From assembly GCA_947455145.1 (NCBI GenBank), contig CANGME010000018.1:1-62634 (forward strand): a stretch of 62,634 nt of DNA, read 5' to 3'. Each line of letters opens with the position of its first letter. The stretch's first letter is position 1. The stretch comes from Comamonadaceae bacterium. Lineage in GTDB: Bacteria; Pseudomonadota; Gammaproteobacteria; Burkholderiales; Burkholderiaceae_C. This document shows positions 17,847-25,450 of this stretch, one piece after another. The position numbers were made by a program, and so were the translations under genes. The notes under the pieces were generated by a model that did no database searches, was not told the origin of the DNA, and saw nothing but the letters and a program-made list of their open reading frames with translations.

Positions 17847-19186
17847 AAAAATTAATTAGGTTATTAATTGCTGCACTTGTTGTAGGTGCAATGGTTTATC
17901 TTTTGGTTTTAAGTTATCAAAATGTACTAGAAACACAAGGTTCGTTTGCACTTCTGATGGAAAGTTATGTGCTTGCTATTATTAGCGGGTACTTGCTTGT
18001 TTTTCTCGGTTTGTTAGTGATTAGATATTCAATACTAATCTTATATTCCTTCATGGAGCATTATGAGGTAATTAAACGAGGGTATCCTCAGTACGTAGAG
18101 CGAGCCGAGAGCTCACTTCCGATGATCTCGTTAGTTGTACCTGCCTTCAATGAAGGCATTGTTATACAAGGGGCACTACGATCACTATTGCAACTAAGTT
18201 ACCCAAACTATGAAATTATTGTGGTTGATGATGGATCAACTGACAATACATATGAAAAAGCAATGGTGGTCGCAAACGAGTCAAATGATATATCTGTACG
18301 AGTAGTAACAAAACGAAATGGTGGAAAAGCCGAAGCATTGAATACAGGAATGACTCTGGCCCGCGGTGAGTTTGTGCTAAATATGGATGGTGATACTAAG
18401 TTGACAAGTAATACGCTCAGAGCGTGTGTACGGCATTTTGATAATCCAATGGTTGGTGCTGTTGCTGGAAATGTAAAGGTATTGAATCGAGACACTATAT
18501 GGAGCAAAATCCAAGCGCTTGAATATGTAGAAGGTTTGGCAATGGCACGTAAAGCGCAGAGTTACATGCGCGCTGTTAATATAATTCCAGGCCCCTTAGG
18601 GATGTTTCGTAAATCAGTTCTTCAACAAATTGGGGGATATGACCACGACACCTTTGCAGAAGATTGCGATCTAACTCTTAAAATTCTAATGCACGGATGG
18701 CACATAGCTTATGAGCCGAACGCAATAGCATGGGTAGAGACACCAAGCCGTTTGTTGGATCTTCTAAAGCAACGGTATAGATGGACAAGGGGTATTTTAC
18801 AAGCCACGAAAAAACATAGCTATGCTTTATGGCAGCCGCGAAAAGCAGGTGTAAATTGTTTTATTTTGTGGTACATGTTGTTTGAAGGAATCATGTGGCC
18901 ATTTTCAACTTTATTAGGAAATATATTCTTTAGTTATGTGGCTATACAGTATGGACTTGCATCACTTTTATTTTATTGGTGGTTGCAACTTACATTGCTA
19001 GATGTTGTTGCAGCTGCATATTGTGTGATAGTTGAAGAAGAAGACCCATCCCTGATATTATATTCAGTAACTTTCAGACTTTTTTATATTAACATAATCG
19101 ACGTCTCCAAAGTGTTTGCAACAATAGAGGAGTGGCGTGGCCAAGCCATGACTTGGGGAAAACTTGAACGAGAAGGAAGAATTTAA
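17837..19186 (+). CDS. PgaC-like processive family-2 glycosyltransferase
   Basis: A 449-residue inner-membrane GT2 resembling poly-beta-GlcNAc synthase PgaC. Two N-terminal helices (about 8-25 and 44-72) precede the catalytic domain. Every processive GT2 motif is intact: VVDDGS (129-134), KRNGGKAEALN (159-169), MDGDT (183-187), AEDCD (274-278) and QRYRW (312-316). About four C-terminal helices follow. It should polymerise a UDP-sugar, most likely UDP-GlcNAc, and push the chain through the membrane; the sugar is inferred. It starts with GTG inside the preceding gene. In this locus it is the only synthase with a complete active site. Confidence 0.85.
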   Translation: MEIKKLIRLLIAALVVGAMVYLLVLSYQNVLETQGSFALLMESYVLAIISGYLLVFLGLLVIRYSILILYSFMEHYEVIKRGYPQYVERAESSLPMISLVVPAFNEGIVIQGALRSLLQLSYPNYEIIVVDDGSTDNTYEKAMVVANESNDISVRVVTKRNGGKAEALNTGMTLARGEFVLNMDGDTKLTSNTLRACVRHFDNPMVGAVAGNVKVLNRDTIWSKIQALEYVEGLAMARKAQSYMRAVNIIPGPLGMFRKSVLQQIGGYDHDTFAEDCDLTLKILMHGWHIAYEPNAIAWVETPSRLLDLLKQRYRWTRGILQATKKHSYALWQPRKAGVNCFILWYMLFEGIMWPFSTLLGNIFFSYVAIQYGLASLLFYWWLQLTLLDVVAAAYCVIVEEEDPSLILYSVTFRLFYINIIDVSKVFATIEEWRGQAMTWGKLEREGRI

Positions 19187-19187
19187 A

Positions 19188-19415
19188 ATGGACTTAATTT
19201 CAATATTGGCAACAGTTATTTTGGCTACTACAATTGGTACGGTCATGATTGGTGTGGCTGCTTATGTGGCTTTCAAACTAAGGGATAAAAGAAAGCCAAA
19301 ATCAAAAGTATTAGGAGAGAGTGATGGAAGAGAAGATAGCGCTTCATACGTTCCTATATTTCTGAGTCGATATGAGCCAGAAATAGATCAGCCGAATAAG
19401 TCAGTAGTTCAATAA
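19188..19415 (+). CDS. Small single-pass membrane protein in the PgaD position
   Basis: A 75-residue protein with one strong hydrophobic helix (residues 3-30), then a basic stretch (KLRDKRKPKSK) and an acidic cytosolic tail. GAAGGAAG precedes the ATG at 19188; an in-frame ATG at 19164 lies within the glycosyltransferase gene. PgaD, which partners PgaC and helps sense c-di-GMP, is also encoded directly after its synthase but has two helices. This protein may be a functional counterpart; no sequence similarity is evident by eye. Confidence 0.6.
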   Translation: MDLISILATVILATTIGTVMIGVAAYVAFKLRDKRKPKSKVLGESDGREDSASYVPIFLSRYEPEIDQPNKSVVQ

Positions 19416-19444
19416 ATTTGAACTTTGGCGGGATAAAGCTATAT

Positions 19445-21340
19445 ATGCAAATAACACCAATTTACGAAACAAAAGAGCGGGAAAGACAAAAAACCATACC
19501 CTTCTTTAAAAGGGTAGGTATATTTATTTCGCCTTTTTTCATATTTGGTGTATTGATTCCATTATTAATTTATACTATTATGATGGGTCAACTTGGATGG
19601 CCGTCGCCTTTAGTTGGTTTACGCGGGGTGATAACTTATTTTACGCCAACTAGTAGCCGCGTCATAATGTATGTATCACCAACTACACGTGCATATTTTG
19701 CAAAAATTGGTGGTAATTATGATACTTTATTGATTCCGTGGAGAGGTTATTTTTTGGAGCGGAAACAAAACGTAACAGAAATTGATGCGTTATCAAAACT
19801 TGAAAACTATGGTAGCGGAGTATTAATACTACCATCTACTTTGGTTTTAAGTGACGTAGAGAAATCAGAAATTGCATTGTTCAGAAAACGTGGGGGATCA
19901 GTATTAACCACTTGGGCCACTGGTACAAGAAATAGTAATGGAGATTGGACTGGCTGGCAGTTTCTAGAAACATTAGGGGTTAAGGTGGTTGGAGAGATCC
20001 CGGCAGATTCAGAAGCAAGGCAGCTAATTTTAAACGGTGAATCTCCTTTGTCACACACACATCCAGCAGGACAACGAATCTGGATGAGTAAAACGTCCGA
20101 GTCACTTTTGCGTTTAAAAGGTGAGCAGGTTGCAGGGCGATTCATGAACTGGGCCAGGGTGACTGACGAAGCTTATAAAAACGAAGGCGCAATAGTCTAC
20201 GCAGAAACTGTTGCAACTTCAACCGCATCCAGCAGAACTGCATCGTTTGCATTTTCAGAGTCAACTTGGGAGTCGCATCCACTCTTGATGTATGGCGTAA
20301 TTGACAACACATTAAGTTGGCTTTTGCGCGAACCAACAATTTTAAAATCAGCTTGGCCTAATGGTAAAAAATTTGCACAAGTTATTGAAATGGATACAGA
20401 AGAAGGATTTGCTAATTCTTTGTCATTTGCTGAAATTGTGAAGTCAGTATTAAACTATAAAGCAACGTTTTACATATTAACGTCAGTAGGAAAGGAATTT
20501 CCTGAAATTTTGAATAAACTTGCTAAAGAATTTGAAATTGCCTATCACGGTGATATCCACGTTAGTTTTAAAGATGAGTTGGCGCCTCTGCAGGAGCAGC
20601 GAATTATAAATATGCAACAACAGATGAAATCTGTAGTAACTGACACAAAGAACATAAACGGATTTAGAGCACCAACAGAAGGTTACTCAGAAATAACAGA
20701 GCGATTGATTCAAAAGTACGGTATACGACATCATGCAGTAGATCCTCAAAGAACGGAGGGAAGGATTCCCCAGCTTCTCAAGCAAGAAGATGTCGATAAC
20801 AATGATTCTTTAATATTATTACCAAGAACACAGAGAGATGATCTGAATCTCGCGAATCAAAACCTTAATGTTGAACAAACTACACAGGCATTAATTGATG
20901 ATTTTGAGTTGACGAAAGAAACAGCTGCTCTGGGTTGGTTGAGTGTTCATAGCCAAAATTTCAAACAAGATGCAGTTTTAACACGTGCTATGCCAGAATA
21001 TCTGGAGTATGTCAAAAAAAATAAGGACGCAATGTGGCTTGCGACTGCTAATGAGGTTGCAAACTGGTGGCGTGAAAGAGAGCGGGTAAAGATTTCTTCA
21101 AAAAATCAAGGACAAAGACTTGAGTTTTATTTAACTGTTACGGGTGATAAACCCGTTAATGGAGCTGGATTAATTTTAATGTTACCTCAGAAAGGTATAT
21201 ATCCTGGGATAAGGTCTTTAAAAATTGGAGTTAAAGATCCTAACATATACAAAATTGATGAGTATAGAGCAGCTATAGTTTTTGACACAATAGAACCAGG
21301 AAACTATGGTTATCAAGTTACCTTTTCTTTACTGAAATAA
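19445..21340 (+). CDS. Membrane-anchored NodB-type polysaccharide deacetylase
   Basis: A 631-residue protein with a basic N-terminus and one membrane helix (about 27-47), placing the rest in the periplasm. Residues 65-300 form an alpha/beta domain of unclear family. The deacetylase part follows: EMDTE (315-319) for the catalytic Asp motif, HGDIH (368-372) for the two metal His, FRAP (407-410) and LSVHSQNF (499-506). The Asp, two His and late His of NodB enzymes are therefore present, though the first motif is MDTE rather than FDDG. A beta-rich tail ends the protein. It may remove N-acetyl groups from the nascent polymer, like PgaB or IcaB. ATG 19445 is preferred to TTG 19418; the ribosome site is weak. 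Confidence 0.78.
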   Translation: MQITPIYETKERERQKTIPFFKRVGIFISPFFIFGVLIPLLIYTIMMGQLGWPSPLVGLRGVITYFTPTSSRVIMYVSPTTRAYFAKIGGNYDTLLIPWRGYFLERKQNVTEIDALSKLENYGSGVLILPSTLVLSDVEKSEIALFRKRGGSVLTTWATGTRNSNGDWTGWQFLETLGVKVVGEIPADSEARQLILNGESPLSHTHPAGQRIWMSKTSESLLRLKGEQVAGRFMNWARVTDEAYKNEGAIVYAETVATSTASSRTASFAFSESTWESHPLLMYGVIDNTLSWLLREPTILKSAWPNGKKFAQVIEMDTEEGFANSLSFAEIVKSVLNYKATFYILTSVGKEFPEILNKLAKEFEIAYHGDIHVSFKDELAPLQEQRIINMQQQMKSVVTDTKNINGFRAPTEGYSEITERLIQKYGIRHHAVDPQRTEGRIPQLLKQEDVDNNDSLILLPRTQRDDLNLANQNLNVEQTTQALIDDFELTKETAALGWLSVHSQNFKQDAVLTRAMPEYLEYVKKNKDAMWLATANEVANWWRERERVKISSKNQGQRLEFYLTVTGDKPVNGAGLILMLPQKGIYPGIRSLKIGVKDPNIYKIDEYRAAIVFDTIEPGNYGYQVTFSLLK

Positions 21341-21374
21341 CTTATTGTATAAACTTGTAATACTAGGAACTAGA

Positions 21375-21842
21375 ATGACAGCAGAAAACCTAAAGAAATA
21401 TATTGTGAAGCAGCAAATATCGATTCAATGGGGACCGGTTTTAAGTGCTATGGCTGCAGAAATGAGTGAAGTTTCTGAAAAGTCTGATTTGCGTGATTTT
21501 TTCTTCAGAATTGGCGAGCGTTTTGCTAGTAAAGAAAAAAATAAATTCAAAAATGTTGAAACGCTTAGTGAGTTAGAGAACAGTCTGAACTCTTATTGGA
21601 CTTCAATAAATTGGGGTTGGGTTGAGTTAGAAGAAAAAGATGGAACTATCGACATTACTCACAACTGTTCACCAATAGCAGAAGCTTTTGGAAATTCAGA
21701 GCTATCCTGGACAGTTGGACTACTTGAAGGTTTTTATCAGACACTCTTTTTTGAATTTGGAGCAAACGATGAAATGAAAATTAACTGCATAGGTGAGTCA
21801 GCAGATGGACTTGATTTGCATTTGAAATTCTCATCATCTTAA
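21375..21842 (+). CDS. bcsD: Cellulose synthase subunit D-like protein
   Basis: A 155-residue soluble protein matching the BcsD/AcsD family in size and pattern. Diagnostic parts are the helical start, the LNSYWTSINWGWVEL segment (71-85) that parallels the family's conserved IGWG strand, and SWTVGLLEGFYQTLF (111-125). BcsD of Komagataeibacter is periplasmic in the octamer model, or cytoskeletal in the belt model, and helps bundle glucan chains into ordered fibres. AGGAA lies shortly before the ATG at 21375; a start at 21345 has no support. It sits between the deacetylase and the BcsP-like gene. Confidence 0.78.
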   Translation: MTAENLKKYIVKQQISIQWGPVLSAMAAEMSEVSEKSDLRDFFFRIGERFASKEKNKFKNVETLSELENSLNSYWTSINWGWVELEEKDGTIDITHNCSPIAEAFGNSELSWTVGLLEGFYQTLFFEFGANDEMKINCIGESADGLDLHLKFSSS

Positions 21843-21868
21843 ATAAGATTGTTTGAAAAGGAATAACG

Positions 21869-22540
21869 ATGTTTAAATCTAATAAAGACTCATCGAAAAA
21901 TCTTAGGTCTCTTGGACCAGATGCTAAAAATATTGGAAATATAAATAATATTTCTGTGAGCGAAGTTGAAAGTCGTTGGCCAATTCTTAAAAATACACAA
22001 CCAAAAAAACTAGATGAAATTCCAAGTTTATCAGAGGCTGATAAGGAAAATTGGATCATATCGAAAACTATCAGAAATGATAGTAGAAAAAGTGCTTTAT
22101 CTTTCTCTAGCTCAACGAGTAAAGAAAAGTTAGCTGAAAGTCTTAATAAAATGTCCGGTTTTTCTTTAAGGTCAAAAAAGATCATCGATACGACTATGCC
22201 GGAAGTCAACAAAAAAGTAGAACAATCCAACATTTTAAATCAAGAGCTACCATCAGCAGGTATGATTAAATTAGCTGAACTCAAGAAAAAGGAACAAATA
22301 AGAATTGCAGATGAATTGAATAGAAGAGATGCCAATAATTTGGGAAATAAATATAATTCACCGTCAGAAGCAAACACAAGTTTTGTAAAAACAATGGGCA
22401 GTAATATAAGTAATGAATTAGAAAACAAAAATAAATCTCTGCGTGGAATTTTTAACAAATTTAATGATGGTAATTCAACAGAAAAACAAACTGAAAATGT
22501 AGTCAATTCTTCAGTACTACGGCGATTGGTAAAAAAATGA
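21869..22540 (+). CDS. BcsP/BcsO-like disordered protein of cellulose loci
   Basis: A 223-residue hydrophilic protein, rich in Asn, Ser, Lys and Glu and probably largely disordered. It has no signal peptide or membrane segment. The SRWPIL motif (35-40) and two C-terminal amphipathic boxes (KSLRGIFNKF at 189-198 and SSVLRRLVKK at 214-223) recall the short motifs of BcsP/BcsO-type accessory proteins encoded beside bcsQ and bcsD. Its stop overlaps the bcsQ start as ATGA, so the two are translationally coupled and the products probably act together. A named family is suggested by context as much as by sequence. Confidence 0.55.
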   Translation: MFKSNKDSSKNLRSLGPDAKNIGNINNISVSEVESRWPILKNTQPKKLDEIPSLSEADKENWIISKTIRNDSRKSALSFSSSTSKEKLAESLNKMSGFSLRSKKIIDTTMPEVNKKVEQSNILNQELPSAGMIKLAELKKKEQIRIADELNRRDANNLGNKYNSPSEANTSFVKTMGSNISNELENKNKSLRGIFNKFNDGNSTEKQTENVVNSSVLRRLVKK

Positions 22541-23301
22541 GTGTTATTGGGATAGTCTCAATGAAAGGTGGAGTCGGTAAGACTACACTTACTGCTAACT
22601 TAGGATCCGCACTTTCAAATAAACTCGGTGAAGGTCGCGTTTCAATTATTGATTTAGATCCACAAAATGGTCTGCATTGGCATTTTGGGATTGATAGTAA
22701 AGTACAAGACGGTGTCTGTGAATTATCGTTAAAATCTAGGCCTTGGGGGCATGAGCAGTTTACTGTTGGATATGATGTGGCTTGCTTGCCCTATGGTCGT
22801 GGTCGTGAAAAAGACCGTGAGGCATTTGAGGAATTGCTTGAGCGTGATCCAAAATGGTTGCATGCTCAGATTAATAGACTGGGTTTAAACAAGGATGCTG
22901 TTGTTTTAATTGACACTCCTCCCGGGGTTTCCGTTTATATGCAACAGGTTTTATCTTGTGCGGACCTTATTTTAGTTGTTTTACTTGCAGATGCCGGTTC
23001 ATATGCAACTATACCGTCAATGGAAACGCATTTAGATGGGGCTAATTCAATACGCCATGATGTAAACAGCGCATATGTACTTAATCAGGTTGACAGGAGA
23101 GATGCTTTAAATCGTGACATTGGCGACTTACTCCAAAAATATTTAGGAGAGCGACTGGTGCCAATTCAGATTCATTCAGATGCTGCAGTTAGTGAGGCTC
23201 TTGCATTTCAAAAACCAGTACTAATTTATGATCCTCATGGGCAGGCAAGTCATGATCTTGATCGCTTGGCTTTGTGGGTTATTGAAACACTAAACAGATG
23301 A
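22537..23301 (+). CDS. bcsQ: BcsQ-type MinD/ParA-like ATPase (first copy)
   Basis: A 254-residue deviant-Walker ATPase: MKGGVGKTT (9-17), DLDPQ (39-43) and DTPPG (126-130). The VCELSLKSRP and RDPKWLHAQI segments are typical of BcsQ (YhjQ) rather than of plasmid ParA. In E. coli BcsQ is essential for cellulose secretion and marks the pole. It overlaps the preceding gene by 4 bases and the BcsA-like gene by 4 bases (ATGA), so all three are coupled. A second BcsQ is encoded at 28671. Confidence 0.88.
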   Translation: MSVIGIVSMKGGVGKTTLTANLGSALSNKLGEGRVSIIDLDPQNGLHWHFGIDSKVQDGVCELSLKSRPWGHEQFTVGYDVACLPYGRGREKDREAFEELLERDPKWLHAQINRLGLNKDAVVLIDTPPGVSVYMQQVLSCADLILVVLLADAGSYATIPSMETHLDGANSIRHDVNSAYVLNQVDRRDALNRDIGDLLQKYLGERLVPIQIHSDAAVSEALAFQKPVLIYDPHGQASHDLDRLALWVIETLNR

Positions 23302-25445
23302 CACCAAAAGTTTTATTAGAACTATGGCGTGATCGATGGGCCAAGCCTACAATATCATCAGAAAAAGTACCATATATTGATGGTCGAATTAGTCAATGGG
23401 GATTAGATATATCAAAATATCTAACATGGGGGTTCCCCTCGATCATTATTGGTATTTTATTTTTTGTGTTATTTATTTCGTTTGCAGCAGTTCCAGTAAT
23501 TTTTTCAATTACAGGCCAAATTGTTTTTTCAATGACATTGGCTATATTTTATTTAATTATTAGACCAAATGCAGGAGTTTTGCCAACGCTGATTTTGATA
23601 TCAATTTCACTTATTACATCACTAAGGTACTTGTTTTGGAGGTTTTCTGAAACGATTGGAAATGAATCGGAAAACATAACATATATTAGAATTGTATTTT
23701 ATATTGCTGAACTATACCTTTGCTGCTTAGCAGCTTTAAGTTTCATTGAACTAAGATGGCCGATAAAAAGAAATCAATCAAATCTAAGAAATGATACAAG
23801 TACGTGGCCAACTATAGATGTATTTATACTATGTCACAATAAAGATTTAAATCAAATCGACTCAATTGTACAAAGCTTGCAGAATTTTATATGGCCACAT
23901 AAAAAGCTAAAAGCATATTTGTTTGATAAAGATATAAGACCTGAAATTAGTGATTACTCAAGAAGTAAATCTATTGAATATTTTTGCAATGTTGACGGAA
24001 AAGTTGCAGACTTAGGAAGTATAACTACAGGAGATAATAAACTTAAAGGTGATTTTGTTTTATTATTAGATAATGATTGCAAAATCAATTATGCAATACT
24101 AAAAAATACAGTTGGTTGGTTTTTGCGTAATCAAAAAATTGGTATGTTAGTTACTGCAAACCATATTTCTTCTAATAAAATATCAAGACGAATTAAAAAA
24201 TTGTTTGTAGATTGCGATAATGAAGCATCACTAGTATTACTTCGTCAGTCGATATTTTCTAAATATGTTATAGAAAATTCAATTTTAGATCGAAAAAAAT
24301 TAATTGGTGCTGCAGAAGAGAACGGATACAATATTGCTTATCTTGGAATTAAAAATTCATCGAAATTAAAAAAAGACAATGATGAAATTATTAAAAAAGA
24401 AGATAAGGAATACATCCCTACTTATTTTTGTGTTGATCTATCGGTGATTAATAGTCTAATGTATCCTATAAGGGATGCATTATCAAATTTTTATAATGGT
24501 ATGGAATTTTATAGAAAAATTCCATGGTTTATATTATTGCTAGGACCATTGCCATATCTATTTTTTAGCATAAAAATAATTCATTCAAATGTAGATATAT
24601 TTTTAGGATATGGAATCCCTCATTTGTTTTTTTGGTACATGGCAAAAGATAGGATTATCGAAAAAAAACGACTGCTAATATTTGTGGAAATTAAGGAGGC
24701 ACTGCTAGGAATTTATATATACTTTCTTACAGCGTTTACTTTTATAAAAACATTTGCATATCAAATTCGTGTAAGAAAGTTGTCAGAGTGCTTTGAGAAT
24801 GTCTCTCCTGGTTATTTTGTTACATTAACATTATATGGCGCATTAATTTCACTTAATGTTTATGGAGTTGGATTAAAACTACTCTCTTTGCCATTAGATA
24901 ATATTAACGAGTTGTATCACCTTGAATTCTATATATTTGTTGCACTTGTTAATGTAGTAATAATGTGTTCACTTTTGGCTGTAGCAGAAGAAGTTCGTTA
25001 TATCAAAAATCACGTGGAAAAGCAGATTATTCGCCGTGCAATAATTAGTCTTCCTTTGGGGAGATCGTTGGCATGTCTGACTAGTAACTTTCCTGATGCA
25101 ATACTCACTTTAAAGTTGCCTGAGCCAGTAAATTTGTCAAATGTAAAATCTGTATACCTTACACTTTACAAAAATGAAAAAGAGTATGTATTTGTTGCAA
25201 ATATCAAGGGTTATAGCGATGACTCACTTGAACTTGTTATTGATGACTCATCTTTAGAAGACTATGTTGCATTTAAGGATTCAGTTTATTCGCGTGATCA
25301 AAATTGGCCGAAATGGTTTCCAGATAGAAATTCAGATAAAATTGCTCAGAAAATAATTAATATCATTACACAGCAACTATCTAAATTTTATCTTAAATTT
25401 AAATCTAAATTTAATAAAAAAGTGTTTGTTCAGGATAAAGCGTAA
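23298..25445 (+). CDS. BcsA-like protein with degenerate catalytic and c-di-GMP motifs (probable pseudo-synthase)
   Basis: A 715-residue membrane protein with the BcsA layout: N-terminal helices (about 46-150), a GT2-like domain (170-360), helices (408-560) and a PilZ-like tail (570-660). Clear BcsA landmarks remain: ELRWP, FIWPHKKLKAYLFD for the canonical DWP-K-L-LLDD, GWFLRNQ, GPLPYLFF and SVYLTLY. The active site is eroded. LDDG reads FDKD (D210 kept, K211), KAGN reads KVAD, and only the metal motif DND (258-260) is intact. The segment carrying FFCGT and TED is collapsed to a short IGAAEENGYNIAYL, and QxxRW is absent. In PilZ, RxxxR reads Q576-R580 and DxSxxG reads GYSDDS (638-643). The gene is full-length and in frame, so selection for a structural role is likely. 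Confidence 0.8.
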   Translation: MTPKVLLELWRDRWAKPTISSEKVPYIDGRISQWGLDISKYLTWGFPSIIIGILFFVLFISFAAVPVIFSITGQIVFSMTLAIFYLIIRPNAGVLPTLILISISLITSLRYLFWRFSETIGNESENITYIRIVFYIAELYLCCLAALSFIELRWPIKRNQSNLRNDTSTWPTIDVFILCHNKDLNQIDSIVQSLQNFIWPHKKLKAYLFDKDIRPEISDYSRSKSIEYFCNVDGKVADLGSITTGDNKLKGDFVLLLDNDCKINYAILKNTVGWFLRNQKIGMLVTANHISSNKISRRIKKLFVDCDNEASLVLLRQSIFSKYVIENSILDRKKLIGAAEENGYNIAYLGIKNSSKLKKDNDEIIKKEDKEYIPTYFCVDLSVINSLMYPIRDALSNFYNGMEFYRKIPWFILLLGPLPYLFFSIKIIHSNVDIFLGYGIPHLFFWYMAKDRIIEKKRLLIFVEIKEALLGIYIYFLTAFTFIKTFAYQIRVRKLSECFENVSPGYFVTLTLYGALISLNVYGVGLKLLSLPLDNINELYHLEFYIFVALVNVVIMCSLLAVAEEVRYIKNHVEKQIIRRAIISLPLGRSLACLTSNFPDAILTLKLPEPVNLSNVKSVYLTLYKNEKEYVFVANIKGYSDDSLELVIDDSSLEDYVAFKDSVYSRDQNWPKWFPDRNSDKIAQKIINIITQQLSKFYLKFKSKFNKKVFVQDKA

Positions 25446-25450
25446 TTATT

